Shown piece by piece: positions 44,596 to 53,972 of a stretch of 64,000 nt of DNA. Origin of the DNA: JAKZVK01 sp965248255 (GTDB lineage Bacteria; Acidobacteriota; Terriglobia; Bryobacterales; UBA6623); NCBI GenBank assembly GCA_965248255.1, contig CBDFIW010000002.1, positions 1,170,062 to 1,234,061 of the forward strand, written 5' to 3'. The position numbers and the translations under genes are program-made. The first letter of the stretch is position 1; every line of letters starts with the position of its first letter. The notes beneath the pieces are model-generated. The model was not told the origin of the DNA. It searched no databases and was given only the letters and a program-made list of their open reading frames with translations.

Positions 44596-46146
44596 CTACG
44601 CCCCTCTGTCGAGCGTCGGGGTCTTGGGATCGAGGAAACGGCAGGCTGGAGTGTCGAACGTCACCTCGCTGCGGTGCACCCGGCAGTGGTTGCGCGCTTC
44701 TTCAAAGTGCACGCAGTCGTCGCAGACCGCATCGCCGACGTCACCGCGGGCGCTGGGTCCTCCCCAGGCGGCCTCCGTCCCGATTGGCGTGTGCTTCTCG
44801 GGGTCCAGGCCCAGCATCTTCTGGGCGCGCTCGACACTCATGATCCCGGCCAGCACCATGTCGACCATAGGCTTGACCTGCTTGGCGTCGAACAGGTCCA
44901 CCGATTGACTTTCGCTGTCCCGGTTGGCGGCCTCGATGTCGGGGTCGAGGTCCATCTTGAGCTGGAGGCTGGAGCGGCTGATCAGCTTGCGGTCGTAAAG
45001 CTCGATGAGCAGGCGTTTGAAGTCGACCGCATCGGAAGGATCGAGATCGTTAAACAGGAACTGGAGCGTCTTGCCCTTCCACCCGTTCAGTTCCAGCCAG
45101 TCGTCAAACACCCAGTAGAGGATCGTCTTGGCGGTCTGGGTGATCTCCCGGATCATCACCAGCATCTTCCTGAGGCTCACCGAGGCGGTGGCGAAGTTGG
45201 GACCGTCGCCGGTGACCAGGGACCGTGAGAGTCCCAGCGCCACCACGATGTCTTCCTTCACCTCCTTGACCTTATCCTCGACGTTCAGCACTTGGCCGTC
45301 GGTGCCGTGGGTCTCGACCGTGACGTAGAAGGGCACCACCAGGCCGCTCTTGAGGTCCATCTTGTTGACCCGCTCGCGGACCTGCTCGAGCATCTTCTGG
45401 TCGGGCATGACCATCTTCTGGCCGAAGGCCCCGCCCACCTTGATCAGGCGAAAGGGCGTGGCCCAGCGCTTGGCGATGGCCTGCTCGGCCCTCCGGTAGT
45501 CGCGCAAAAGTTCGATGGACTGAAACGCGGGCAGGACGAGCGAGTTGCCCCGTGGCGAAAAAGACGGGGCGTCCCACTTGAGATGCAGCACCTGCTCGCC
45601 CGGGAGATCGAGACCCTCGCCCGCGCCAGGATGCTCCTCCGGGAACTGGCGCGCCTCGACCAGCTCTCCCTGGGCGTACTTGACCTTGACCGAGACGGGA
45701 TTGACCGAGACCAGCTCCTCCAGCGCCTTGCCGTCCCTCGTGTAACGCTTGAACCCGACCCCGTCGCCCTTGACCAGGAGCTGCAGCACCATGTCCTTGA
45801 CGAAGGCGAAGACCCCCAGTTGGGCGGCGAGCTCTACGGCGCCGGACTTCACCTCCTCGTCGTCGCTCGCGATCTTGATCTCGTCGCCCACGGCGAAGGT
45901 GCGCCAGGAGTTGACGCAGTTCTTCACCAGCGGCTCCTCGAGGTAGTACTCCCAAGCCTTGCGGGCCCGCTCCTCCCAAGAAGCGGGGACCGCTTCGGTG
46001 GCGTTGATAGAACGGAATGTCGATGCGTCCAGAGCGGCGGCCGTGGCCAGGGGGACGAGCACGTCGGCGTCGGCTGCAAGCGACGGGGGATGGCTGCCCG
46101 CCGCTGCGGCCGAAGTAGCGGGTTGTGGGTCGGTTCGCGTTTCCAT
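44596..46146 (-). CDS. Phage portal protein
   Basis: 516 aa. Shows the pattern of phage portals: ARKAWEYYLEEPLVKNCVNSWRTFAVGDEI, KVKYAQGELVEARQFPEE, GEQVLHLKWDAPSFSPRGNSLVLPAFQSIELLRDYRRAEQAIAKRWATPFRLIK, and the long helix FATASVSLRKMLVMIREITQTAKTILYWVFDDWL. It would form the dodecameric portal ring for DNA entry. The C-terminus has an unusual Cys-rich tail (CDDCVHFEEARNHCRVH). GGAGG lies 6 nt before ATG 46146, and the promoter-like motif at 46226-46253 lies 80 nt upstream. The head protein follows after 3 nt. Confidence 0.85.
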   Translation of the reverse strand: METRTDPQPATSAAAAGSHPPSLAADADVLVPLATAAALDASTFRSINATEAVPASWEERARKAWEYYLEEPLVKNCVNSWRTFAVGDEIKIASDDEEVKSGAVELAAQLGVFAFVKDMVLQLLVKGDGVGFKRYTRDGKALEELVSVNPVSVKVKYAQGELVEARQFPEEHPGAGEGLDLPGEQVLHLKWDAPSFSPRGNSLVLPAFQSIELLRDYRRAEQAIAKRWATPFRLIKVGGAFGQKMVMPDQKMLEQVRERVNKMDLKSGLVVPFYVTVETHGTDGQVLNVEDKVKEVKEDIVVALGLSRSLVTGDGPNFATASVSLRKMLVMIREITQTAKTILYWVFDDWLELNGWKGKTLQFLFNDLDPSDAVDFKRLLIELYDRKLISRSSLQLKMDLDPDIEAANRDSESQSVDLFDAKQVKPMVDMVLAGIMSVERAQKMLGLDPEKHTPIGTEAAWGGPSARGDVGDAVCDDCVHFEEARNHCRVHRSEVTFDTPACRFLDPKTPTLDRGA

Positions 46147-46225
46147 CAGGGTCCTCCCGGTCCGTGTGTTGCCCTTTCCGGCGCGACATTCGCGCCCTGT
46201 GGCGAGAACACCTCGCCCTAAGGGT

Positions 46226-46253
46226 TACTTACCGGAGGCAGGGGGGAAACGTC
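46226..46253 (-). promoter_or_regulatory. Phage promoter-like motif, copy 1 (upstream of portal)
   Basis: On the minus strand: CCGACGT, 16 nt, then GTAAGTAAC. It matches the six other copies except that GACAC is GACGT. It points at the portal gene, whose start is 80 nt downstream. The rest of 46254-46515 holds no gene I can support. Confidence 0.6.
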
Positions 46254-46515
46254 GGGCGGGCAGAAACGACGGGATTTGGGTCACAGGCGAATTGGGCGCA
46301 AAAACCCAACCTCATCTCGCCTGATTGTCACAGGCCGGGCTGCGAGGCGTCCTGGGCTGTACGCCGTCGGATGACGGGTTGGGAGGTAGTTTGTCTCGAT
46401 GGAAGGGTGCCGACTCAGCTCCACGGACCGGGAGCGGTCCAGGTTGTTGGCCTTGGTTTTCCGCAGAAAAGAGCGGCGGCGAAGGACAACAGAAACTCGC
46501 CCGGCCGGGGGTCAC

Positions 46516-47109
46516 TTAGTCCCGACGCGGATGATTTTCCGGCTTTCCGGAAGCCTTGTCCTTAGCACCGGGCTGCTGGCTTCCTGCCGGTCGAGTCCGA
46601 TGCTTGAGCGGTACCTCGTAAATCCCTCCCATCCGTGAGCCGTAGAAAAATGCGGCGGCGGTCGGAAGAGTGATTAATGCGTGGGCTTGCGGGCTTGATA
46701 TCGGCCTAGGATCATCGGAATCCAGAGGCATGGCAGCCAATATGGTTAGCGTAACCCCCAAGGCGACCCATCCCGGCCATCGTTTCGAGAACGGACGACG
46801 GGTGAGAACCTTACGCACAGCCTGCTTCTGCAGAGTATGCAATTGCCCGTCCTTGAGCTTCAGCGTGATGGAATCGGCCGTGGCCGAGTCGAAGCGACCC
46901 TTGATCTTCCGGCTTCTTCCTTGGGGCGCTTTGTCCTTGTACAACTGCACCTCGGTTTTTGTTTTCGGGACCACGGCTTGCACTCTGGACCAGTCGGGCA
47001 TGTGCCTTGCCGCGCAGGCCGGCAAGCCAGCCAGGAGCAGTAGGGCCACGAGTACTCCGGCTGTGTTTTTCCTGAAAAACCTTCCGGGGTTTCTGGTGAG
47101 ACTCGTCAT
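46516..47109 (-). CDS. Putative lipoprotein in the prophage
   Basis: 197 aa. The signal VLVALLLLAGLPACAAR contains a lipobox (LPAC). It is followed by a small beta-rich domain (KTEVQLYKDKAPQGRSRKIKGRFDSATADSITLKLKDGQLHTLQ) resembling Sm-like or SH3-like exported proteins, then hydrophobic segments (WVALGVTLTILAAMPL and ALITLPTAAAFFYG). It sits between terminase and portal on the same strand. It is more like a host-derived cargo (moron) gene than a structural gene, though that is inference. Confidence 0.6.
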   Translation of the reverse strand: MTSLTRNPGRFFRKNTAGVLVALLLLAGLPACAARHMPDWSRVQAVVPKTKTEVQLYKDKAPQGRSRKIKGRFDSATADSITLKLKDGQLHTLQKQAVRKVLTRRPFSKRWPGWVALGVTLTILAAMPLDSDDPRPISSPQAHALITLPTAAAFFYGSRMGGIYEVPLKHRTRPAGSQQPGAKDKASGKPENHPRRD

Positions 47110-47171
47110 GGCATCGTCAAGTTAACAGCCTGTCTGAGGTCAGTCAAAAAATCAAGGAGGGGGTTTGAAAA

Positions 47172-48698
47172 TCACACAAACACCGGATCGGTCATCACCG
47201 GCACCAGGAAGACCGTCTCCTCTCCGACCTGATCGAGATTGGCCTGTTCCCTCACCAGCATGGCGCACCGTACGGCGTCGACGATGTGATCGTTGCCCTT
47301 GGCGTAGACCACCCGACCGTCGTGGAGCGTATAGGTGTGGGTCGTGAACTGGTCCTCGATCTCCAAGTCCTCGACCGGGAACACGACCTGACGGCGCTGC
47401 AACGCACCGTTGATGAGGCTGGTCATGAATTCCTTCGTGCGCTTTCTGACCTCCTTGCCGTCCCGGACGGCCAGGGTCGTCATGCCCCCGAAGTCGTAGC
47501 CGCGCAGCCGTCCGTCCAGTTGCAGGTCCCGGTACTTGTCCAGGGTCAAGAGCTCCTGCACCACAGCCAGGCCGTTGCCGCCGTTGTCCACGCCGATGCC
47601 GGTCGCCGCGTAGTAGCGATCCAAGAGCCCAATGGCCTGGGCGATGTGGGGATAGGCGACGTGCTCCATGCGCACGCGAAGGATCAGCTTCAGAACGCGA
47701 CGCTCCGGTAGCTCGACTTCCTGGAAGACCACGATCTCGGTCGGGTCGTTGGTGTAGCCCAGGTCGCCGCCGATCCAGAACACGCCGGTCTGCGGCATCA
47801 GGTTCAGCAGCATCTCCAGCCGGTCGTGGGAGGCCTCCTCGGTCTCGCAGCCCCGTAGCTCCTCTCCCGTGATCACGCATTTCTGGTACTCGATGACGTC
47901 CTGGCGGCAGAGGTTCAAATGCTCGACGTTAAATGCCCCGTAGGAGGGCTTGCCGTGCTCGCCGGCCACCTCGTGCTGCCACCCGGCGCTGTCCTTGCCG
48001 CCGTAGAACTCCTCGAGTTCCGCCTCGCGCTCCTCGTTCCAGATCGGGTTCAACCAGGAGGGCCAGCGGAACACTTGGAACTGGGTCGAACTGGCCAGCC
48101 GGTAGTAGGTGGTGTCGCGCAGTCCGTTGGGGGTCGAATAGATGCGGAGCGTCCCGCCGGCCTTGAGACACTGGCGTAGGGCCTTCCACGCCCGCTCGGT
48201 GAGCCAGGCGCCTTCGTCCACCCAGACGCGGTCCACGTGCAGGGACCGGAAGGAGTCGCCATAAGCGCCCGCCGGACGGAAGTAGAGAATGGAGCCGTTG
48301 GTGAATTCCAGGCGGAAGTAGGGTTTGCGGTGGATCTTGGGCTTGCCGTACTTGCTCAGCGCGATGCTCGACATCAGGTCCGGGTTCGCGTCGAGCTGGA
48401 ACTCGAACTCTTCGATCAGCGTGTCCAGGTGCCCCTGGTGGGGCGCGCCGACGAGACCCTGGCTGCCGCGATGCGTGAAGGCGAAGTGCAGCGCATCGGT
48501 GCTGATGCACACACTCTTGCCGACGTCGCGCCCGTCCAGGTGAATGATGTTGCGCTCGGGGCACCGCAGGTCGTCGATCTGATGCGGCCAGTAGACCCTC
48601 TCTTGGCCATCCCGGTTGCGCAGGTAGGCCTGGCCCCAGAGCACCGGGTCGGCCAGGGTCTTAGCCACTTCACGTTCTTTGGTGGATAGCGGAGCCAT
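47172..48698 (-). CDS. Phage terminase large subunit
   Basis: 508 aa. The N-terminal ATPase has Walker A-like LDGRDVGKSVCIS near residue 60 and a Walker B-like region VDRVWVDEGAWLTERAWKAL near 155, with the coupling motif IYSTPNGLRD. The C-terminal RNase H-like nuclease has its first Asp in IGGDLGYTNDPTEIVVF (near 330), a second in GIGVDNGGNGLAVV (near 395) and a third in NDHIVDAVRCAML (near 475). It cuts and pumps phage DNA into the head. It starts directly after the stop of the preceding small gene (TGAATG). Intact. Confidence 0.9.
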   Translation of the reverse strand: MAPLSTKEREVAKTLADPVLWGQAYLRNRDGQERVYWPHQIDDLRCPERNIIHLDGRDVGKSVCISTDALHFAFTHRGSQGLVGAPHQGHLDTLIEEFEFQLDANPDLMSSIALSKYGKPKIHRKPYFRLEFTNGSILYFRPAGAYGDSFRSLHVDRVWVDEGAWLTERAWKALRQCLKAGGTLRIYSTPNGLRDTTYYRLASSTQFQVFRWPSWLNPIWNEEREAELEEFYGGKDSAGWQHEVAGEHGKPSYGAFNVEHLNLCRQDVIEYQKCVITGEELRGCETEEASHDRLEMLLNLMPQTGVFWIGGDLGYTNDPTEIVVFQEVELPERRVLKLILRVRMEHVAYPHIAQAIGLLDRYYAATGIGVDNGGNGLAVVQELLTLDKYRDLQLDGRLRGYDFGGMTTLAVRDGKEVRKRTKEFMTSLINGALQRRQVVFPVEDLEIEDQFTTHTYTLHDGRVVYAKGNDHIVDAVRCAMLVREQANLDQVGEETVFLVPVMTDPVFV

Positions 48699-48977
48699 TC
48701 AGGGCAGCCTCGGTAAGAGCGCCGCCCGGATGATCGTTCCCAGCAACTCGGCTAACTCCTGCCGCGTGGCCCGCATCCGCTGCCGGTCCCGGATCACGCC
48801 TTCGATCTCGGCGCGCGCTTGGTCCAGCTCCTCCCAGGCGCGGTAGGTCCGCCGGGCGGTTGCGGCCCGGGTCCGCACCTCGTCCATCTTTCCTTCCGCC
48901 AGCACCGCGCCGATCTCCATGAGCCGGCGCCCGACCGCGCGGACGGCTTCCCGGTTCTCTTCGAGAATCGTGTTCAT
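48699..48977 (-). CDS. Small helical phage protein
   Basis: 92 aa, largely alpha-helical (ENREAVRAVGRRLMEIGAVLAEGKMDEVRTRAATARRTYRAWEEL). Its ATG overlaps the stop of the lipoprotein upstream (ATGA) and its stop abuts the terminase start. It therefore belongs to the same transcript. Function not recognised. Confidence 0.6.
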   Translation of the reverse strand: MNTILEENREAVRAVGRRLMEIGAVLAEGKMDEVRTRAATARRTYRAWEELDQARAEIEGVIRDRQRMRATRQELAELLGTIIRAALLPRLP

Positions 48978-49294
48978 CGCTTCTTCTTCTTCTTCTTCTG
49001 CGGTTCCGCTTCGCTCCGCTCTTGCGGCGGCTTCTCACCCTGCGCCCAAGCGTCCAGGGCGGCCAACCCCTCGGCCAGACGCTCGCCGATTCCCTTAAGC
49101 CGCTCCCGCTCGGGGTGCTTCGCCTCCTCCAGGGACTGGTTGGCCTCGGCCACGTATTCGGGCATGTGGCGGTTCATGGTTTGGATCGCGTGCTGGATGC
49201 GCTGCGGCGGCCGCTTCGCTGCACAGCCTGCCAGGGAGGCCGCCAGGGTGAGGACCAGCACCGTCCGGGTCACGGTTTCAATCGGTCTTTTCAT
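48974..49294 (-). CDS. Small phage lipoprotein
   Basis: The ATG at 49294 gives MKRPIETVTRTVLVLTLAASLAGCAAK, a lipoprotein signal (LAGC), then about 80 helical residues and a Lys-rich tail. It is the first gene of a tight set with overlapping stops and starts leading to the large terminase. It could be an outer-membrane spanin-like or immunity lipoprotein; the sequence does not decide. Confidence 0.55.
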   Translation of the reverse strand: MKRPIETVTRTVLVLTLAASLAGCAAKRPPQRIQHAIQTMNRHMPEYVAEANQSLEEAKHPERERLKGIGERLAEGLAALDAWAQGEKPPQERSEAEPQKKKKKKR

Positions 49295-49416
49295 GAGATT
49301 CCTCCCCGCCCGCGTGGATGGCCTTGACTTCCGATCGACACGAAGCGTCCATGGTGTCGAGCGCATAAGCGTTTGTAGATCAACCATTTCAACCCACCGA
49401 AAAGGAGAGTCACATC

Positions 49417-49773
49417 ATGACCGACACACTGCACGAGGCTGGCCAGGCCTACCTCGAACACCTGAAAAGCCAGGGCAAGAAGGAGCGCACGGTCTATACC
49501 TACGGCAAGGACTTCGAGCAGATCGAAGCCTTCTTCGGGGCCGACCGGAAGCTCAAAGGCATCCTGGCCCCCCACGTAGGCAAGTTCTTCCGCTCCGACG
49601 CGCTTCTGAAACTCGCGAGCGGCAAGCAGCGCGCCGAGCCCACCGTCAAGAAAACCATGCGGGTGCTGCGCATGTTCCTGGTCTGGGCCCACGAGACCGG
49701 CCGGATCGACAAGCTGCCCCTGCCCAAGGGGACAGCCATGGGCCGGAGCGCCAAAAAGGAAGGAGGTCGCTAG
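49417..49773 (+). CDS. Stand-alone core-binding (SAM-like) domain protein of a recombinase pair
   Basis: 118 aa resembling only the N-terminal core-binding domain of tyrosine recombinases (AGQAYLEHLKSQGKKERTVYTYGKDFEQIEAFFG ... VKKTMRVLRMFLVWAHETGRIDKLP). It has no catalytic Arg/His/Tyr. AAGGAG precedes the ATG. It is followed after one nucleotide by a complete tyrosine recombinase, so the two are surely co-expressed. It may act as an accessory DNA-binding subunit. Confidence 0.7.
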   Translation: MTDTLHEAGQAYLEHLKSQGKKERTVYTYGKDFEQIEAFFGADRKLKGILAPHVGKFFRSDALLKLASGKQRAEPTVKKTMRVLRMFLVWAHETGRIDKLPLPKGTAMGRSAKKEGGR

Positions 49774-49774
49774 C

Positions 49775-50716
49775 ATGACCAACGCCGCAAGCAGCGCGCT
49801 TCGGCTCCTGCCCGGGCCTGAGCCGCTCGAGCAGGCGGTCGAGGCCTTCGGTAGAAGGCTGGCCGCCGAGGGTCGCTCTCCGAACACCATCAGCGCGTAC
49901 TTGCGGGACCTCCAGCAGCTCACATCCGTCCTGTTGGAGCGCCACCCCGGGCTCACCCTGGGCCGCGTGACCAGTGCCTTGCTCGACGAAGCGCTGACCT
50001 CACCGGCGGTCGTGAACTCGGCCGCCGGCACTCCCCGGTCCCCGGCGTCGCTGCACCGCTTCAAGGCGGCCGTCCGGTCGTTTTTCGCCTGGGCGGAGGA
50101 GACCGGGCAGGTCGGGGAGAACCCGGCGCGCTCGGTGACCTTGAGACGGCTGCCGCGCACCACACCGAGCTTCCTGACCGAGGCCGAGAAACGGCGGCTG
50201 TCGAAAGAACTGAGGGGCCGGTCCTCTAAGATCGCCCGCCGGGATCGGGTGATCATCGAGCTGTTCCTGGGCACCGGTATCCGCCTGCGAGAACTGGTCA
50301 ACCTCGACATTGACGACGTCGACCTCGACGCCAAACATCTCCGGGTCCGTGCCAAGGGCGGCGTGCCCCAGGTGAAGTTCCTAAAGTCCACGCTGCGCTC
50401 CCTCCTCCGCGTCTACCTGAACGAGCGCCGCTGCCAGGGCAACGGCGACTGCCGGGCGTTGTTCCTTTCCAACCGTGGCTCGCGCCTGTCTGCAGGTCAG
50501 GTCGCCAACCGGGTCAAGCACTGGCTCGGGAAGGCCTGCATCCGCAAGCGCATGAGTCCCCACGCCCTGCGGCACACCTTCGCCACCCACCTCTACAGCC
50601 GTACGGGGGACATCCTGGTGGTCAAGCGGGCCCTCGGGCACCGGGACCTCTCGACCACCGAGATCTACACCCACTTGGTCGACGACGCCCTCGAGGACGC
50701 CCTCGAACGTCTCTAG
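49775..50716 (+). CDS. Tyrosine recombinase, XerC/XerD-like
   Basis: 313 aa. The N-terminal SAM-like domain (AVEAFGRRLAAEGRSPNTISAYLRDLQQL) is followed by a catalytic domain with Arg in LGTGIRLRELVNL (near residue 172), the box HALRHTFATHLY (near 265), LGHRDLSTTEIYTHL with the catalytic Tyr (near 300), and the Lys region VRAKGG. GGAGG lies upstream. Encoded opposite to the surrounding structural genes. Probably the integrase or dimer-resolution enzyme of this element. Terminator at 50740. Confidence 0.9.
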   Translation: MTNAASSALRLLPGPEPLEQAVEAFGRRLAAEGRSPNTISAYLRDLQQLTSVLLERHPGLTLGRVTSALLDEALTSPAVVNSAAGTPRSPASLHRFKAAVRSFFAWAEETGQVGENPARSVTLRRLPRTTPSFLTEAEKRRLSKELRGRSSKIARRDRVIIELFLGTGIRLRELVNLDIDDVDLDAKHLRVRAKGGVPQVKFLKSTLRSLLRVYLNERRCQGNGDCRALFLSNRGSRLSAGQVANRVKHWLGKACIRKRMSPHALRHTFATHLYSRTGDILVVKRALGHRDLSTTEIYTHLVDDALEDALERL

Positions 50717-50739
50717 GCCACACGCCCATCCAGAACCCC

Positions 50740-50763
50740 AGCGGTCCTTCGGGGCCGCTTTCC
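50740..50763 (+). terminator. Intrinsic terminator after the tyrosine recombinase
   Basis: AGCGGTCC and GGGCCGCT pair across the tight loop TTCG (one mismatch), followed by TTTCC. It lies 24 nt after the recombinase stop. Confidence 0.7.
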
Positions 50764-50790
50764 TATTTCGGCTCCGGGACGGGTACTCAC

Positions 50791-50866
50791 AGAAGCTGGA
50801 GACCGTCTGCTGAGAGTCCCCTCGCTGAACACAATGGCCGAATGTGAGCTGTCGATCATCGGAGCC
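50791..50866. repeat. Direct repeat A flanking the TonB receptor gene
   Basis: A block starting AGAAGCTGGAGAC and ending with CCGAATGTGAGCTG and CGGAGCC recurs at 54141-54225 in the same orientation, diverged and with an extra 9-11 nt there. A second shorter match (GATTGACGA with flanks) is at about 51025-51047 and 54240-54260. Apart from this repeat and promoter-like motif 2, the stretch 50764-51122 has nothing I recognise. Confidence 0.6.
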
Positions 50867-50893
50867 CCCCCCAATCCGGTTGTTCTCACGAGA

Positions 50894-50921
50894 TACTTAC
50901 CGGAGCGAGCCGTAAAGTGTC
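50894..50921 (-). promoter_or_regulatory. Phage promoter-like motif, copy 2
   Basis: On the minus strand: CCGACAC, 16 nt, GTAAGTATC. It points toward the small lipoprotein/terminase genes, but the two recombinase genes on the other strand lie between, so its present target is unclear. Confidence 0.6.
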
Positions 50922-51122
50922 GGCCTCAAAATTTGGGACGGTCGAGGAAGCCGCAGGTCCGAACCTTCCCACGGACCTAACGCATTGATATTGAGATAGA
51001 TTGGAAATCGTGCTGGGGAGGATCGGGAAAGAACGATTGACGAGAGATTCCCCTGCGTGAGATCCCCCTGAAGGTGTCCTTTGGGCGAACCGGAAATAGA
51101 TGGCGCGGTCTTGCCAGATCGC

Positions 51123-53906
51123 CTACAGTGACGTCTTCCAGGTGTAGCCCAGGCGGATGTAGTAGTAAGCGCCGTTGAAACCCCACGGCGTGTACTCGCT
51201 GTACCGCTCTCCAACACTCCTCGCGTTGGGCGACATATCGGGAAACGTGTTGAACACGTTTTGGGCGCCGACCGCCAGCTGGGTCCCCTCCGAGAGCGGA
51301 ACGCTGACCTCGACATCGAAGACCGGCTTGCCGCTCAATAGGGCCTGAGCGCTGTCCCAGTCAAACCAGGCACCGTAGTAGTTGACACGCCCGAGGAGTT
51401 CCCAGCGGCCGACCCTCTGGTTGACGCTGAGGTTCCAGCGGTTCTTGGGCAGGGCTTCCTGCAGCTCCCGGATTCGCCGCGACACGTTGAGCAACTCCGG
51501 ATTGAATTGCTTCACCTGGGTGGTGGTGTGGTTCAAGACGGCGCCGAACACGGTGTTGCCGTTCAGGCTGGAGGGCGCGTAGCTAAAGACCAGATCGACC
51601 CCCTGCGTCTGGGTGGAGATTTCGTTTGTGAAGAACCGGAAGCTCGACAGGCCGCGGGCGTTCTCGACCCCCTCTTCCACAAGCTGATCGACTTCTTCCG
51701 GTGTGAGGGTGAAGTCCTGCGTCACGGCGAGGCGGTCGGACAAATCGATGTGGAAGTAGTCCGCCGTGAAGATCAACGGCCCGTTTTCGATGACCGCGCC
51801 GACGGCGTAGTTGACCGACTTTTCGGGGTCGAGCGGCTGCCCGCCTCTCAGTCGCGCCATCGGGAAGATCGACGGGATCGTGCCTCGTTCCACCAGGTCA
51901 TTGACCGTCGGGTCGAAAATCGTGGACAAGTTGAACCCATTCTGCTGACCGGGCGTCGGTGCGCGGAACCCGCTGCTCACGCTGGCGCGAAGCGAGAAGG
52001 CATCCACCAACCGGTAGCGGCCCGACAGTTTGCCGTTAACCGTAGTACCGAAATCCTCAAAGTTTTCTATGCGCGCCGCTGTGCCGATCGTCCACCGGTC
52101 TTGGGGCCCAGACAGTTCGACATCGCCGTAGGCCGCGATGCTGCTGCGGCTCCATTTCCCCGCGGCAAGCGGGCTGTAGCCGCTGAAGCCGTTGGAGCCG
52201 ACGCTGAAGCCTTGTGCGGCGTAGGGGCCGATGTCCCACGACTCGCGCTGGCCGAGCCTGCTCTCGTACTGCTCCTGCCGCCACTCAACTCCGCCCGCGA
52301 TGTTGACCCGGTCGCTAATAGCATAGGAGACATCCAAGTTGAGACTCGTCTCCTGCTGCCGGTTACTCCCCAAATTGAAGTCCGTCGGAGTGTCCGGGCC
52401 GAGCGAGGCGTTGACCGTGTTGACGATAAACAGGTCGGTCTCGTGAGCGCCGACACTGACGCTCGCGTTCCAAACGAGGCCACTGGCCATAAACCCGCGT
52501 AGGCCGGCGACCACCGAGGAATCGGTCGCGTCCCCGCCGAAGTTCGGGGTGAACCCGCCGGGGAACCGTTCCTGGAAGGAAAAGCAGTTCGGGTCGGAGC
52601 GCACCCGTCCCAGGGCGTCCGGATCGGGCACATGGTTGGTGATCCTCACCGTGGGGCAGTTGGCGGAGCCCTCATTGCGCGCCGCTAGCACGTCGCCGAT
52701 GAGCAGGGTCCGGCCGCCGTCGGCGCTGAAGACACCCCCTCGGGTGTTGGGGTTGCGGAAGAAAAAGCCGCCGGTCACCTTCTTGCTGGCGTAGTTCGTG
52801 TGTCCGTAGAACTGAAGGCCATTGCCGAACAGATAGCCGAAATTGCCGAAGAACTTGAGGTCGTCGTCAATCTCGGGAGAGCCCCAGATCTGGGCTGGCT
52901 GTCGGACATCGTTATTACCGGCTGCGATCAGAGCCGCCACGTCGCTGCGCTGGATGCTGCGGTCGGTCGGATTCGAGCTCCCATACTCGAGGCTGAGGTT
53001 GGCGAAGCCGGTCTCGCCGAGCGGCAATCCGACGTTGCCGGCGACGGTATACGCTTTGCCGTCCCACCCTTGGCCGTAGGCCCCCGTGGTAAATTCGAGG
53101 CTGCCGCCGGAACGATTGTCCTTGGGCAGCAAATTGATCACGCCGGCGATGGCGTCCGAGCCGTATTGCGCCGCCGCGCCGTCCCGCAACACTTCCACCT
53201 GCCGCAGGGCAATCGACGGGATGGACGAGATATCCGGACCCTGTGACCCGAACGCCACGCCGTTACCCCCGTGCCAATCGATGATCGACGAGCGGTGGCG
53301 GCGCTTCCCGTTGACCAGCAGCAGCGTGTGATCGGGCGCCAGGTTGCGCAGCATCACCGGCCGCACGATCGTCGACGCGTCGCTGATCGGTTGGATGTTG
53401 ACATTGAACGAGGGAACGAGCGTCCGCAACTGATCTCTCAGATCGGTTACGCCCTGACTGCCCAGCTCTTGGATGTCGATGGCGTCGATCGGCACCGTCG
53501 ACTCGGTCACCGACCGTGGCTCCCCCCGCGTTCCAACCACGACGACCGTGTCCACCGCGCCTAACTGGAGGGTAAAGTTCAGCAGGGCCGGTTCCTCTGC
53601 TCTCAGTTCAACATCGCTGTAGATTCCCGTTTCAAAGCCGGGCACCTCGGCGGTGAGCGTGTAGAGCCCGGGTGGCAAACGAGTGAACTCGAAAGTTCCC
53701 CTCTCGTTGGTCATGCGGGTCGTGACCATCCCGGTCGTTTCGTTAGTCGCCGTGACGACAACACCGGGGATGACGGCTCCCGTGCTGTCGGTCACGGTTC
53801 CACTCAATGTGGCGTTCCCCTGGGCCCACGTGCTGGTGGAAAAACCCAATAGCAAGACAACACCTACAAAAAGAACCTGATGCATTTCTCGCATGACTTT
53901 TCCCAT
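51123..53906 (-). CDS. TonB-dependent receptor with carboxypeptidase-regulatory-like N-domain
   Basis: 927 aa. Signal peptide (HQVLFVGVVLLLGFSTSTWAQ), then a CarboxypepD_reg-like domain (TLSGTVTDSTGAVIPGVVVTATNETTG). The plug domain follows (IDIQELGSQGVTDLRDQLRTLVPSFNV ... VEVLRDGAAAQYGSDAIAGVINLL). The C-terminal 22-strand barrel ends FNGAYYYIRLGYTWKTSL with a TonB-barrel finish. Imports a large or scarce substrate across the outer membrane; which one is unknown. ATG 53906 or 53894 can start it. It sits among prophage genes between the two terminase modules and is flanked by diverged direct repeats, so it is probably a cargo insertion or marks a join. Confidence 0.88.
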   Translation of the reverse strand: MGKVMREMHQVLFVGVVLLLGFSTSTWAQGNATLSGTVTDSTGAVIPGVVVTATNETTGMVTTRMTNERGTFEFTRLPPGLYTLTAEVPGFETGIYSDVELRAEEPALLNFTLQLGAVDTVVVVGTRGEPRSVTESTVPIDAIDIQELGSQGVTDLRDQLRTLVPSFNVNIQPISDASTIVRPVMLRNLAPDHTLLLVNGKRRHRSSIIDWHGGNGVAFGSQGPDISSIPSIALRQVEVLRDGAAAQYGSDAIAGVINLLPKDNRSGGSLEFTTGAYGQGWDGKAYTVAGNVGLPLGETGFANLSLEYGSSNPTDRSIQRSDVAALIAAGNNDVRQPAQIWGSPEIDDDLKFFGNFGYLFGNGLQFYGHTNYASKKVTGGFFFRNPNTRGGVFSADGGRTLLIGDVLAARNEGSANCPTVRITNHVPDPDALGRVRSDPNCFSFQERFPGGFTPNFGGDATDSSVVAGLRGFMASGLVWNASVSVGAHETDLFIVNTVNASLGPDTPTDFNLGSNRQQETSLNLDVSYAISDRVNIAGGVEWRQEQYESRLGQRESWDIGPYAAQGFSVGSNGFSGYSPLAAGKWSRSSIAAYGDVELSGPQDRWTIGTAARIENFEDFGTTVNGKLSGRYRLVDAFSLRASVSSGFRAPTPGQQNGFNLSTIFDPTVNDLVERGTIPSIFPMARLRGGQPLDPEKSVNYAVGAVIENGPLIFTADYFHIDLSDRLAVTQDFTLTPEEVDQLVEEGVENARGLSSFRFFTNEISTQTQGVDLVFSYAPSSLNGNTVFGAVLNHTTTQVKQFNPELLNVSRRIRELQEALPKNRWNLSVNQRVGRWELLGRVNYYGAWFDWDSAQALLSGKPVFDVEVSVPLSEGTQLAVGAQNVFNTFPDMSPNARSVGERYSEYTPWGFNGAYYYIRLGYTWKTSL

Positions 53907-53972
53907 CGTAACCCCTTGGCTCGCCCGATCAGGACGAGGTTATATACTCATCGTTGTGAGAGATAGTTTAGG

